64,000 nucleotides of DNA, from positions 5,511-69,510 of the forward strand of contig JAZRHH010000033.1 in the NCBI GenBank assembly GCA_045644665.1, written 5' to 3'. The notes under the pieces were generated by a model that saw nothing but the letters and a program-made list of their open reading frames with translations, did no database searches and was not told where the DNA came from. Below, piece after piece: positions 36,164-44,985 of this stretch (the first letter of the stretch is position 1; every line of letters starts with the position of its first letter). Made by a program: the position numbers and the translations under genes. Source of the stretch: RGIG9115 sp045644665. Its GTDB lineage: Bacteria > Bacillota > Clostridia > UBA1381.

Positions 36164-36205
36164 TAGAGAACTAAGTATAGACTATAGTCTATACTTAGTT
36201 CTCTA
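36164..36205. repeat. 42-bp perfect palindrome, candidate TetR operator
   Basis: Every base pairs symmetrically about the centre at 36184/36185; the core is TAGACTATAGTCTA and the ends are TAGAGAAC and GTTCTCTA. It lies 48 bases downstream of the tetR stop and directly abuts the putP -35. It could serve as an operator for a dimeric or tetrameric repressor, as a tetR transcript terminator (T-rich but not a clean T run follows on the minus strand), or both. Confidence 0.8.
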
Positions 36206-36253
36206 AAAAACACATAAACTTGCTTTAATTAAGAAAAAATTTAAAATACTATT

Positions 36254-36838
36254 TTAAGGACGAATACCCGACAAAAACATAGGCATTACAGTTTTTGCAT
36301 AGGAAGAAAGAGAATATTCTCCATTACATATACACCAGTCATATATAAGGGCACGTTCGCTCATTGCATAGAGCTTTACAATTTCACCGGCAGTCATTTT
36401 ATCTGTTATTTCTTTATTTTTTTGTCCCTCTGAAACAATTCTTTTTAAAAGCTTATAATAAAGGCGCTTGTTATCCAAAAGGTGTTTCTCCCCCTTTGTT
36501 ATAAGCTGAGTAGAATAAAGTCTTGTAAGAAGGTCAATATCTATTCTGTCCTCAATTACAGAAAAAAGCTCTGCGTTAAGGTACAAAAGCTTATCAAAGG
36601 AAGACATATTTTCAGGAAGGCTATCCTGAAGTCTTTGATATTCCTCATCAAATATGTATGATAAAGAGCCTAAAAGTGCATCCTTTCCCTCAAAATAATG
36701 ATAGAATGAGCCTTTTGATGTGCCGGACTTTTCAATTATTTCCTCTACCGTTGTATACTCATACCCTTGTTCATAAAACAAGTCCCAGGCAGCCTTTATT
36801 ATTTTGCCTTTTGTATTTCTTTCATTTTTCTTTGACAT
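36254..36838 (-). CDS. TetR/AcrR-family transcriptional regulator
   Basis: 194 residues. The N-terminal HTH is typical: KGKIIKAAWDLFYEQGYEYT, then VEEIIEKSGTSKGSFYHYF near 30-50 and EGKDALLGSL. The all-helical C-terminal ligand domain has no recognisable specificity. It starts 12 bases after the HAD gene upstream and is co-transcribed with it. The nearby putP and the palindrome at 36164-36205 are its best candidate target. Confidence 0.9.
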   Translation of the reverse strand: MSKKNERNTKGKIIKAAWDLFYEQGYEYTTVEEIIEKSGTSKGSFYHYFEGKDALLGSLSYIFDEEYQRLQDSLPENMSSFDKLLYLNAELFSVIEDRIDIDLLTRLYSTQLITKGEKHLLDNKRLYYKLLKRIVSEGQKNKEITDKMTAGEIVKLYAMSERALIYDWCICNGEYSLSSYAKTVMPMFLSGIRP

Positions 36839-36850
36839 ACCTTATCCTCT

Positions 36851-37456
36851 TTATATTTTTAAATAATCTTTTAATTTTTTTGCATCTCCGTCAAACAAAT
36901 AACCATTTATATTAGCAGCCTTTGCACCCTCAATATTTAAGGGGCTATCATCAATAAATAAACACTCTTCTGCTTTTAAAGAAAACCTATTCAAAATATG
37001 CTCAAAAATATCCTTATTAGGTTTTACCATTCCTACCTTGCCCGAAAAAACAAGTCCGTCAAAGCTTTCAAAAAGCTCCATTATCCATGGAACCTCTTTG
37101 TATGTGTCCGCAAAACCTATGCTTATATTAGAGAGAAGATATAATTTTTTGTCTGTTTTTTTAATATCGGAAATTAGCTCTCGCATATTTGCAACGGGTG
37201 TCATCGTTTTTACCCAGTTATCATACACTTTGCATGCACACTCCCTAAGCTCCTCCGGCAAACAACTGCAAACAGCTGCCTTTACTTCCTCGTCAGTGAT
37301 GCTTCCATCATCAAGCCTGTTCCAATAGATACGGTCAAACACCACATCACTAACTATTTTGCACGTTTCAGCGTCTTTTACATAAGGTGCGGTCAGGTCA
37401 TGGGGATAGAAATTTCCAAGCACATTCCCAAAATCGAAGATATAGTTTTTTATCAT
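36851..37456 (-). CDS. HAD-family hydrolase, subfamily IA-like
   Basis: 201 residues. Motif I is NYIFDFGNVLGNFYP, with the DFGNV form common in the YihX/haloacid-dehalogenase-like branch; motif II LYLLSNISIGFADTY; motif III lysine in GMVKPNKDIFEHIL; motif IV CLFIDDSPLNIEGAK. The cap is alpha-helical. Probably a phosphatase for a sugar phosphate, substrate unknown. It leads a two-gene unit with tetR. No clear promoter was found in the first bases upstream. Confidence 0.85.
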   Translation of the reverse strand: MIKNYIFDFGNVLGNFYPHDLTAPYVKDAETCKIVSDVVFDRIYWNRLDDGSITDEEVKAAVCSCLPEELRECACKVYDNWVKTMTPVANMRELISDIKKTDKKLYLLSNISIGFADTYKEVPWIMELFESFDGLVFSGKVGMVKPNKDIFEHILNRFSLKAEECLFIDDSPLNIEGAKAANINGYLFDGDAKKLKDYLKI

Positions 37457-37581
37457 TATTATTTTTCTCCCGGATAAATTGTCTTATTCCAGACTTACGA
37501 AGTGCATATCGCAAACTCTGTCAGAAATTTAAGCTTTCTTGAATTCATTATACAATAAATTCACATAAATTTCAATATTAT

Positions 37582-37606
37582 GTTTAAAAATATTAAAACA
37601 GGGTAT
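37582..37606 (+). promoter_or_regulatory. Sigma-B-like promoter before hpf
   Basis: GTTTAA (37582-37587), 13 bases, GGGTAT (37601-37606). This matches the GTTTAA-N12-15-GGGTAT consensus known for sigma-B genes in Bacillus, and no good sigma-A alternative is visible in the 203-base gap (37457-37659). A small hairpin GACGAT/ATCGTC lies at 37617-37631. Confidence 0.5.
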
Positions 37607-37659
37607 TTATATAGTGACGATAGAATCGTCAGAAATAGAGAAAGACAGGAGTGACGGTT

Positions 37660-38199
37660 ATGAAGTTTACAATTATTGCAAGAAAAATCAACCTTAAGGA
37701 CAAGTCAAAGGACTACATTGAAAAAAAGCTTTCCAAGCTTGATAAGTTCTTTAAAGGAGACTCCGAAGCAAGAGTTGTAGTTGGAACAATTAAGGACCAG
37801 GAGTATGTCGAAGCTAATGTTTATTCTCAGGGCATTGTCTACAGAGCCGAGGCTCTTGATACAGATGTTTGCACAGCAGCGGACAAAATTGTTGACGTGA
37901 TTGAAAGGCAAATACGCAAAAACAAAACAAAGCTCGAAAAGAAAATTAAGGTAGATTCTGACTGGAATAACATTATGATTAGCGGTAAGGAGTATTCCGA
38001 GGGCGAGGATTCAGAGAAGTTTGAAATTGTTAAAACAAAAAAGTTTTCTATTAAGCCTATGACGCCCGAAGAAGCTGTATTACAAATGAATTTACTTGGA
38101 CACAATTTCTTTGTATACAAAGACAGTGATACAAACGAAATGCGTGTTGTATATAAGAGAAAAGACGGCAAGTATGCAATTATTGAATCATTAGATTAA
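37660..38199 (+). CDS. hpf: Ribosome hibernation promoting factor, long form
   Basis: 179 residues. The N-terminal domain (MKFTIIARKINLKDKSKDYI to about 100) has the YfiA/HPF fold that binds the 30S decoding centre; the C-terminal domain (about 125-179: IVKTKKFSIKPMTPEEAVLQ, GHNFFVYKDSDTNEM, VVYKRKDGKYAIIE) is the dimerisation domain of long HPF that joins two 70S ribosomes into 100S particles. ATG 37660 is preferred over GTG 37651 because AGGAG lies 8 bases upstream of it. Its upstream region carries a stress-sigma-like motif. Confidence 0.95.
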   Translation: MKFTIIARKINLKDKSKDYIEKKLSKLDKFFKGDSEARVVVGTIKDQEYVEANVYSQGIVYRAEALDTDVCTAADKIVDVIERQIRKNKTKLEKKIKVDSDWNNIMISGKEYSEGEDSEKFEIVKTKKFSIKPMTPEEAVLQMNLLGHNFFVYKDSDTNEMRVVYKRKDGKYAIIESLD

Positions 38200-38228
38200 A
38201 AAATATCCCCCATTGGGGGATATTTTTT
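38200..38228. terminator. Bidirectional terminator between hpf and the DHHW gene
   Basis: Twelve-bp perfect stem (38200-38211 with 38215-38226), three-base loop, with A-rich and T-rich flanks on both sides. It overlaps the stop codon of the convergent gene. Confidence 0.92.
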
Positions 38229-39435
38229 ATTGGTCAGGATTATAAAGTGTTATTACAAAATGTGGTTCGTAGTCTGATATATATTGATTTATATCCTCGT
38301 TCCAGTTACGAAGATCTATAACCCTTGTTTCCTTAAAGCCAAGTGCCATAAACGAAGAAAACGGGAAACCAAAAGAGTCATGGAAAATAAGAATTTTCTT
38401 ATCTGATGATGAATTATGGTTTAGCATTTGCATTTCTGCAGTAAAGCCATCCATATAAACAGAATATAAATCTGTATAAATTCCGTTACTGCCAAAGCCT
38501 GCAGCAAGCTCCTCCTCGCTTGGTCCAAACTGCTCCTTGTCTACTCGTTTTGGGCTCATTACAACATCATAGAAATTACCTCTTGCTTCGTACTTTGCCT
38601 CGCCTGCAACTCTTTTTATCGAAATATCTGTTTCAAAGTCAGGTACAAGATAGGTAAAATCGTCAAGACCGGCATACAAAACCCCTGTACGTCTTCCCCA
38701 CGAACCAAGATAACAGCTTTCCATTGTAATATGGTTATAATTATTTTTGTCCGTTACAAGCCCAAATTCCTGTTTGTTTGCAATACTATATTCATCGCCA
38801 TTGAGGTGCTTGTAAAACTCTGTAAATGCGTAAAAAGCAGTTTCTATTGTCCAGTGATGGTCTGTCCTATAAAACAGTTTTTCTTTTGGTATTACAGTAT
38901 TTTTGGAAAGAACATCTCTGAAATCATAAATTTCTACATTTCTTTCCTTCATATGCTCTATAATTTTGTCTGCATTATCGTTTGCCGCAGTGGTAAATCC
39001 GATAGGAAGCTGCTCTTTTTCATACTGAGGAAATATTTTAAATGGTGCCTGAACATAAATTTGCTTTATATTGTTCTCTTCGCAGGCATCTGTAATAGTG
39101 TCAAGATTTTCCTTAAATTTTTCCAAATCGCTTTCCTTTGGAAGTGAGGTAAGTTGTCCCCATTTATTTTTTATAATTGCGCCAAGTTCCGGATCTTCCA
39201 CTTCTCTATTAAAAATAAGTTTCTGGGTAAATCCCTGAAGCTCAATGATATCGCTTCGAAGATACAAATTACTTTTAAATTCACTTTCAAAAGATGCCGG
39301 TGCAAACGGCGGCATTTCCGTATCCTTATATTTTTCTTTAAGATTAAGAACAGAATATATAGCCATTACAAAGATGATTGCAAGAAAAATAAGTATTGTT
39401 ATTATTTTTTTTATTTTATCTACCAAGACCGTCAC
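38227..39435 (-). CDS. DHHW-motif protein, AlgX/AlgJ-like O-acetyltransferase partner
   Basis: 402 residues with one N-terminal membrane anchor (IITILIFLAIIFVMAIYSVL near 10-30) and an extracellular SGNH-like domain. The defining LFYRTDHHWTIETAFYAF motif is near residue 190, and KILIFHDSFGFPFSSFM near 345 holds the candidate Ser/Asp region. It lies 8 bases after the MBOAT gene; such pairs transfer acetyl groups from cytoplasm to exopolysaccharide or wall glycan. The glycan acceptor is not predictable here. Confidence 0.82.
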   Translation of the reverse strand: MTVLVDKIKKIITILIFLAIIFVMAIYSVLNLKEKYKDTEMPPFAPASFESEFKSNLYLRSDIIELQGFTQKLIFNREVEDPELGAIIKNKWGQLTSLPKESDLEKFKENLDTITDACEENNIKQIYVQAPFKIFPQYEKEQLPIGFTTAANDNADKIIEHMKERNVEIYDFRDVLSKNTVIPKEKLFYRTDHHWTIETAFYAFTEFYKHLNGDEYSIANKQEFGLVTDKNNYNHITMESCYLGSWGRRTGVLYAGLDDFTYLVPDFETDISIKRVAGEAKYEARGNFYDVVMSPKRVDKEQFGPSEEELAAGFGSNGIYTDLYSVYMDGFTAEMQMLNHNSSSDKKILIFHDSFGFPFSSFMALGFKETRVIDLRNWNEDINQYISDYEPHFVITLYNPDQ

Positions 39436-39443
39436 ACCTCCTA

Positions 39444-40832
39444 TTAGAAATTAAAATAAATAAATACATTATATCCACCCTTTACAATATAAAGAACGCA
39501 AAGGATAAATAGTAAATAATAAGCTATTGTTTTTATAAGCCACGGGATGTGGATTTTCTCACCTAGAATCTTCATTGCAGGAGTCATACATATAACACCC
39601 GCAGCAAAACCCAGACCGTGCTCCATAAGTGCCGCAGTTGCGAGGCCATCGCCTGTGAATACAGGTACAAACATTCGTTCCATATACACTATGGCATTAC
39701 CGATTGATGTGCTTCTGAAAAGCACCCAACCCAGCATTACAAAAAGCATAGTATACAAATATTTTACAATTGCCGGAAGCTTACCGATGAACTTTACATT
39801 TTTCTCGATCGATAAAAGCACAAAGAAGAAAAGTCCCCACGCAATAAATGTCCAGTTTGCTCCGTGCCATATTCCTGTTGCAAGCCATACAACAAACAAG
39901 TTAAATACTCGTCTGCCGGCTGTTTTTGCTCTGCTTCCGCCAAGAGGGAAGTACAAGTAGTCCCTGAACCACGTACCCATAGAGATGTGCCATCTGCGCC
40001 AGAATTCTGTTATAGATTTTGAAATGTAGGGGTAGTTAAAGTTCTCTTCAAAGGTAAATCCGAACATTTTGCCAAGGCCTATTGCCATATCCGAGTATCC
40101 CGAAAAATCATAGTATATCATAAGGGTATATGCAAGAACACCAAGCCATGCCATTGGTGTTGACAAAAGCTCTACATTCATATCAAACGCCTTGTCGGAT
40201 ACAAGGGCAAGGGTATTTGCAAGCATTACCTTTTTTCCAAGACCAATTATAAAACGCTTAATACCATAACAAAAATCGTCAAGGGTTTCTTTTCTGCATT
40301 TTATCTGTGCGGCAACTGTTTCATATCGCACTATTGGTCCTGCGATAAGCTGCGGGAAGAAAGAAACATAAAGAGCTAAATCAAAAGGATTTTTTTGCAC
40401 CTGCTCCTTGCCTCTGTACACATCTATTACATAGGACATTGCCTGGAATGTAAAAAAGGAAATTCCTATCGGAAGCGCAATGTTTTTCAGAGGAATGCTC
40501 GTATTAAAAAGAGCATTTACATTTTCTATTGAAAAGTCAAGATATTTATAAACAAATAACAATGACAGGTTTACAAGTACGCTCAATGACAAAAAAATCT
40601 TTTTTAAAATACCTTTTTCTGAATATGCCATTAAAAGACCGAATATATAGTTAAGGAGTATTGAACCAATCATTACATAAACAAATTTTGGCTCTCCCCA
40701 ACCGTAAAACAATATACTTGCAGCAAGAAGTATAAAGTTTCTTACTCTGATACCAAGGGGTTTTAATATATAATATAGCGCAAGAACAACGGGTAAAAAC
40801 AAAAATAGAAAAATTTCACTGCAAAACAGCAC
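39444..40832 (-). CDS. MBOAT-family O-acyltransferase (AlgI/DltB-like)
   Basis: Polytopic membrane protein of 462 residues. The conserved MBOAT His is in ATGIWHGANWTFIAWGLFFF near residue 325, with the preceding FWRRWHISMGTWFRDYLYFP signature near 278 typical of AlgI/PatA proteins. The start is a GTG at 40832 with GGAGG 9 bases upstream. A consensus promoter drives it with the DHHW gene. It moves acyl groups across the membrane for extracellular O-acetylation. DltB is less likely as dltA, dltC and dltD are absent. Confidence 0.9.
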   Translation of the reverse strand: MLFCSEIFLFLFLPVVLALYYILKPLGIRVRNFILLAASILFYGWGEPKFVYVMIGSILLNYIFGLLMAYSEKGILKKIFLSLSVLVNLSLLFVYKYLDFSIENVNALFNTSIPLKNIALPIGISFFTFQAMSYVIDVYRGKEQVQKNPFDLALYVSFFPQLIAGPIVRYETVAAQIKCRKETLDDFCYGIKRFIIGLGKKVMLANTLALVSDKAFDMNVELLSTPMAWLGVLAYTLMIYYDFSGYSDMAIGLGKMFGFTFEENFNYPYISKSITEFWRRWHISMGTWFRDYLYFPLGGSRAKTAGRRVFNLFVVWLATGIWHGANWTFIAWGLFFFVLLSIEKNVKFIGKLPAIVKYLYTMLFVMLGWVLFRSTSIGNAIVYMERMFVPVFTGDGLATAALMEHGLGFAAGVICMTPAMKILGEKIHIPWLIKTIAYYLLFILCVLYIVKGGYNVFIYFNF

Positions 40833-40864
40833 TCTTTTGTACCTCCAAACATTATAATAGGTTT

Positions 40865-40893
40865 ATTATATCAAAATAAGGCTTTAGTGTCAA
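40865..40893 (-). promoter_or_regulatory. Promoter of the MBOAT-DHHW unit
   Basis: Minus strand TTGACA (40888-40893), 17 bases, TATAAT (40865-40870): full consensus, just downstream of the microcompartment terminator. Confidence 0.9.
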
Positions 40894-40922
40894 TAAAAAA
40901 CCGCCGATTTTACGGCGGTTTT
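40894..40922 (-). terminator. Terminator of the microcompartment operon
   Basis: GC-rich minus-strand stem (AACCGCCG at 40913-40920 with CGGCGGTT at 40899-40906), 6-base loop, then TTTTTT. It follows the deoR-family stop by four bases. Confidence 0.92.
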
Positions 40923-40925
40923 ATA

Positions 40926-41687
40926 TCACTCATTAATTAGCTTAACCTCATGCTCTGCAAGTTTTTGTTTTATTGCTTCATCAGGTTCTGATGTGGTTAT
41001 AAAACAATCAATATCATCAAATGCGGCAAGCTTTACAAATCCAACCTTACCGAGCTTTGAGGAATCACACATATAAAACTTTTCTTGAGAATTTTTTATC
41101 ATCTCTTTTTTAATTCCACATTCCTGCTCGTTACTGTCAAGTATGCCGGCTTCTGCTGTCACACCCTTACTTGAGAAGAACATTTTACTTGCAAAATAAT
41201 TATGCTTTACAGACTTTTCTGCAATTGTTCCAACAAGTGACTGGTTACGACTTAAAAGTCCACCAACAGATATAACCTTTACGCCTTCCTCACCGTCAAG
41301 CTGGTTTATAACTCTTATTGAGTTTGTTATAACGGTTATATTGTGCATGTTTTTGAGCTCTTTTGCCATGTAAAAGGTTGTAGTTGATGCGTCAAGGAAA
41401 ATCGTGTCGCCGGATACTACATATCCAACAGCAATTTTTGCAAGGCGCTCCTTTTCTTCTACATTTGTATGCTTTCTTTTTTCCAGAGAAAGCTCGTAGG
41501 TTGTTCCGTCAATTGGAACAGCGCCTCCATGAGTACGTCTTAAAGCTTCCTTTTTTTCAAGCTTTTCAAGGTCACGTCTGATTGTTTCCTCTGTTACATC
41601 AAGTTCGGTGCTCAGGCGGCTGACAGATACTGCTCCGTCTGCCGTTAAAAATTCCATTATTTTATTTTGACGTTCAAGTGGCAGCAT
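40926..41687 (-). CDS. DeoR-family transcriptional regulator
   Basis: 253 residues. The N-terminal HTH (MLPLERQNKIMEFLTADGAV, VSRLSTELDVTEETIRRDLEKLE, RRTHGGAVP) is diagnostic of DeoR. The C-terminal sugar-phosphate sensor has the usual VVSGDTIFLDASTTTFYMAK and ITNSIRVINQL segments. It is the last gene of the microcompartment operon, 18 bases after pduL, so it probably senses a phosphorylated sugar such as fuculose- or rhamnulose-1-phosphate and controls the locus. Ligand is inferred. Confidence 0.9.
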   Translation of the reverse strand: MLPLERQNKIMEFLTADGAVSVSRLSTELDVTEETIRRDLEKLEKKEALRRTHGGAVPIDGTTYELSLEKRKHTNVEEKERLAKIAVGYVVSGDTIFLDASTTTFYMAKELKNMHNITVITNSIRVINQLDGEEGVKVISVGGLLSRNQSLVGTIAEKSVKHNYFASKMFFSSKGVTAEAGILDSNEQECGIKKEMIKNSQEKFYMCDSSKLGKVGFVKLAAFDDIDCFITTSEPDEAIKQKLAEHEVKLINE

Positions 41688-41705
41688 TACTCCTCACTCC
41701 ATTTA

Positions 41706-42341
41706 TCAATCTTTTTTTATAATTTGTACTCTCATTCCGTTTTTGAGTCCTGCTGAGTTTGCGTCGTCTGTATCAAGGTGCATTTCCACATTAAAGTCTT
41801 CACGCACACGTACCTGAACATCATAAAACTTCGTAGGTTTAATCCCTTCAATTAAAACGTCAACATAGTCGTTATCCTTAATGCCCTGTTTTTCGGCATA
41901 TTCCGGAGTTAAGTGAATGTGACGGTTTGCAATAATTACGCCCTCTTTCAAGTATACAGAGCCTTTAGGACCGACAATCACAAGCTTTTCGGAGCCTGCA
42001 ACATTTCCTGAAGGACGTACCGGTGGGCTAACCTTTAGGATAAAGGTATCTGTTCTTGAAATTTCTACCTGTGTATTTGGTCTTACAGGACCGAGAATAC
42101 GAACATTCTCAATTGACTTAAGTGATGGTCCAACCAAGGTAACAACCTCGTTTGAAGCAAATTCACGTCCCATAAGAGTTTTCTTATGTGTAAGCTCGTA
42201 GCCTTTTCCAAAAAGTGTGTCAAGGTCTTCACGTGAAAGATGTACATGACGCTGTGAAATACCAACCTTGATTGCTCCGTGATTTTCCTGAACACTTTCT
42301 ATTGCAGCTCTTACGGCTTTTGCTATTTCCTGTTCATTCAT
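41706..42341 (-). CDS. pduL: Phosphate propanoyltransferase PduL
   Basis: Converts propionyl-CoA and phosphate to propionyl phosphate inside the microcompartment. 211 residues. Zn-ligand His-rich motifs typical of PduL: ISQRHVHLSREDLDTLFGKG near 28 and IANRHIHLTPEYAEKQGI near 135, each with H-x-H. The N-terminal MNEQEIAKAVRAAIESVQ is an amphipathic encapsulation-type helix, separated by a short linker. It links the aldehyde dehydrogenase to ATP formation, but no propionate kinase is nearby. Confidence 0.93.
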   Translation of the reverse strand: MNEQEIAKAVRAAIESVQENHGAIKVGISQRHVHLSREDLDTLFGKGYELTHKKTLMGREFASNEVVTLVGPSLKSIENVRILGPVRPNTQVEISRTDTFILKVSPPVRPSGNVAGSEKLVIVGPKGSVYLKEGVIIANRHIHLTPEYAEKQGIKDNDYVDVLIEGIKPTKFYDVQVRVREDFNVEMHLDTDDANSAGLKNGMRVQIIKKD

Positions 42342-42356
42342 ATCATGTCACCTCTA

Positions 42357-42992
42357 TTATTCCATGTCTAAAAACTTAATTACTTCTGCGCTTGGGCTTG
42401 GAATAACTACTTGACCAAAAACCTTACCAAGTGCAGTTGCGGCATTAGCTCCGCTTTCAACTGCTGCTTTTACAGATGACACGCTACCTGCAACTATTAG
42501 TGTTACAAGTCTTCCGCCAAGTCTTTTTTCTGTATGAACAAGACGAACATCAGCAGCTTTAACCATACTGTCAAGTCCTTGTATAGCGGCTACAAGTCCT
42601 TCTATTTCTACAAGACCTACAGCTTCGCCTGTTGTTTTTCCTGCCTCTACTCCCATCATGTTCTTAGGAAGCTTTTTATTATACTTATCTCTGTTTATAT
42701 CAAGAAGATAAGCCATTTTTTCTGTATCCTTATCAGGGTTCGCAATTATATGAGAAACTATGAATTTGCCCTCGCTCTTTGCATAAGCAGTAGCCGCATC
42801 AATTGCTGCTTTAACAGCAGATACATTACCCTCTATCTTAACCTCCATTACAAGAGGAGCCGGTACATCGGGGCTGATAGGACGGTTTCTGTCAAATGCT
42901 ATAACTTTTACATCAGCTGCCTTCGCCGCAACGTCTGCTGCTGCAAATGCTGTAGTAAAGCTGTAAACCTCAATCATTCCAAGTGCTTTCAT
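42357..42992 (-). CDS. Tandem-domain microcompartment shell protein (BMC-T)
   Basis: 211 residues with two BMC domains: about 1-95 (MKALGMIEVYSFTTAFAAAD ...) and about 115-211 (GEAVGLVEIEGLVAAIQGLD ...). The two halves differ, and a longer linker (DKDTEKMAYLLDINRDKYNK) joins them. Trimers of such proteins form pseudohexameric tiles with a central pore. A GGAGG site precedes the ATG. Compared with the PduT-like gene nearby it lacks Cys at position 38, so it probably does not carry the Fe-S cluster. Confidence 0.88.
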   Translation of the reverse strand: MKALGMIEVYSFTTAFAAADVAAKAADVKVIAFDRNRPISPDVPAPLVMEVKIEGNVSAVKAAIDAATAYAKSEGKFIVSHIIANPDKDTEKMAYLLDINRDKYNKKLPKNMMGVEAGKTTGEAVGLVEIEGLVAAIQGLDSMVKAADVRLVHTEKRLGGRLVTLIVAGSVSSVKAAVESGANAATALGKVFGQVVIPSPSAEVIKFLDME

Positions 42993-43004
42993 CTGTTATC
43001 CTCC

Positions 43005-44393
43005 TTAGATAATGTGAAGACCGTCAACCATTACACATCTTCTTTGACGTGTGAATGAGTGTGCTGCTGTAAGACCTTCTCCTGTTGGGCCGGCAATAGT
43101 AAAGGTTGTATAACCCTCGCCGCCTGCACCTATACCTGCGTATGACGGAGCGTTCTTTACAAAGATTGTTGTTTCAACAGCCTTTGCAAAAGCTGTGAGA
43201 TGGTCTATATTCTTTGAATGGATGTGTGCACTGTGGCGGTTGCCATGCTCTGCTCTGCATGCCATTTTAATTGCATGGTCAATATCCTTAGCTCTTACAA
43301 TGGCAAGAACCGGCATCATCATTTCTACCTGTACAAAAGGATGTGCTTCCTCTGTTTCACAGATAATTAGCTTTGCATCAGAATCAATACCAAGTGCCTT
43401 TAAGAATTTCTTTGCATCCTTACCTACCCAGTTTTTATTGATTGAGTATTTTCCGTCTTTTTCTACAAGACAGAGCTTTACAAGGTCATCAATTTGCTTT
43501 CCGCGAAGGAGATATGCACCATTCTTTTGCATTTCAGACATAAGCTCGTCTGCAATATCAGCAAATGCAAAACATTCTTTTTCTGCAATACAAGGCAGGT
43601 TATTATCAAAGCTTGCTCCGGCAACGATGTCCTTTGCAGCCTTTTTAATATCTGCTGTGTTGTCAACGATAACAGGTGGGTTACCTGCACCTGCACCAAT
43701 TGCTTTCTTTCCTGATGAGAGAAGTGCACGAACAACGCCCGGTCCGCCTGTTGCAACAAGCATACGAACGATTGGAGATTTCATCATTATATCTGATGAT
43801 TGCATTGTTGGATTTTTAACTGAAACGACTATATTTTCAGGACCACCGGCCTCTAAAACTGCACGGTTTACAAGGTCAACAGCGTAGTTTGCTGTCTTCT
43901 TTGCATTTGGATGCGGATTGAATACTACACCATTACCTGCTGCAAGCATACCAATTGAGTTACAGATAACTGTTTCACTTGGGTTTGTTGACGGTGTAAT
44001 ACTTCCTATAACTCCGTAAGGAGCCATTTCTATAAGTGTAAGTCCTGCATCGCCTGTAATAGCTGTTGGATGAAGGTCCTCTGTACCCGGTGTTTTGTTT
44101 GCAACAAGCTGATGCTTGATTGTTTTGTCAACAACGTTTCCCATGCCTGTTTCTTCCACACCAAGAACAGCCATCTTGTCTGCCTCCTCAAGAGTAAGGC
44201 GTCTGATAACTGCGATTATTTTTTCTCTTTGCTCAATTGTGTAGCCTCTGTAAAGCTCTCTTGCCTTTGCTACTGCCTCAAGAGCTTCTTCCATTGTATC
44301 AAATACACCCTTTTGCTTATTGCAGCAATCGCAAAGGTCCATTTTGCTTACAACGCTTTCTACAATTTCGCTTATATACTTTTCATCTAACAT
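43005..44393 (-). CDS. CoA-acylating propionaldehyde dehydrogenase (PduP/EutE-like)
   Basis: 462 residues. Oxidises aldehyde to acyl-CoA with NAD+. The catalytic Cys is in ASFDNNLPCIAEKECFAF near residue 265, the nucleotide region in GVIGSITPSTNPSETVICNS near 145 and VATGGPGVVRALLSSGKKAI near 210. Residues 1-18 (MLDEKYISEIVESVVSKM) are a typical N-terminal encapsulation helix, followed by a Cys-rich linker (CDCCNKQKG). It lies between the two BMC-T genes and feeds PduL. Confidence 0.93.
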   Translation of the reverse strand: MLDEKYISEIVESVVSKMDLCDCCNKQKGVFDTMEEALEAVAKARELYRGYTIEQREKIIAVIRRLTLEEADKMAVLGVEETGMGNVVDKTIKHQLVANKTPGTEDLHPTAITGDAGLTLIEMAPYGVIGSITPSTNPSETVICNSIGMLAAGNGVVFNPHPNAKKTANYAVDLVNRAVLEAGGPENIVVSVKNPTMQSSDIMMKSPIVRMLVATGGPGVVRALLSSGKKAIGAGAGNPPVIVDNTADIKKAAKDIVAGASFDNNLPCIAEKECFAFADIADELMSEMQKNGAYLLRGKQIDDLVKLCLVEKDGKYSINKNWVGKDAKKFLKALGIDSDAKLIICETEEAHPFVQVEMMMPVLAIVRAKDIDHAIKMACRAEHGNRHSAHIHSKNIDHLTAFAKAVETTIFVKNAPSYAGIGAGGEGYTTFTIAGPTGEGLTAAHSFTRQRRCVMVDGLHII

Positions 44394-44413
44394 TTTTTAT
44401 CCGTCCTTTCAGC

Positions 44414-44962
44414 TTAAAGAATGTTTTTCCATATTTTACTATCAGGGTTTGCAATAACAGATGTATCAAGGAGCATACCACGTTCTCCGATATCTGCCTT
44501 TGCTTTTTCAACGGCTGCGGTTACTGCCGCCACATCGCCTGTAAGGAACATGTATGACTTACCGCACATACCTCTAGCTATTCTGATTTCAACAAGCTGT
44601 ACAACAGCTGTTTTTGCTGCCGCATCTGCTGCCGCTATCATTGAAGCTGCAGAATATGTTTCAACAACACCAAGCGCTTTTGGATTTTCTATTTCCGTCG
44701 CACCGTATATTGCCGGGAATATTGATTCGTGAGGGTTACCGAGCACAAAGCTGTCCACAAGCCTGTCAGGATTGTTTTGCTTTGCAGCGTCAACCGCCGC
44801 TCTTACTGCGCTCAGGTCACCGGAAATAAGAATTATGTACTTACCGGGACAAACAACATTTGCTTCCATTATGTCAACCTCAGCAGTTTTTGCCATTATA
44901 TCTGCTGCTGTTACACCTGATGCAACTGTCATAAACTCAACCATTGCAATTGCTTTTGCCAT
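44414..44962 (-). CDS. pduT: PduT-like tandem BMC shell protein
   Basis: 182 residues, two BMC domains (about 1-90 and 92-182). Position 38 is Cys in NVVCPGKYIIL, equal to the residue that ligates a central [4Fe-4S] cluster in PduT trimers of Salmonella. The second domain has ALGVVETYSAASMIAAADAA. Together with the adjacent PduS-like flavoprotein it is expected to carry electrons across the shell. Cluster binding is inferred from this single residue and the context. Confidence 0.9.
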   Translation of the reverse strand: MAKAIAMVEFMTVASGVTAADIMAKTAEVDIMEANVVCPGKYIILISGDLSAVRAAVDAAKQNNPDRLVDSFVLGNPHESIFPAIYGATEIENPKALGVVETYSAASMIAAADAAAKTAVVQLVEIRIARGMCGKSYMFLTGDVAAVTAAVEKAKADIGERGMLLDTSVIANPDSKIWKNIL

Positions 44963-44985
44963 AATTTATTTATTCCTTTCAAAAT

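Noticed and set aside
37457..37659. raiA-motif structured RNA before hpf
   Set aside because: The gap is short and AT-rich, with only one small hairpin; nothing like the large conserved raiA RNA is visible.
43195..43887. 230-codon plus-strand ORF inside the aldehyde dehydrogenase gene
   Set aside because: Antisense frame of a confident gene with low-complexity Ser/Phe content and no ribosome site.
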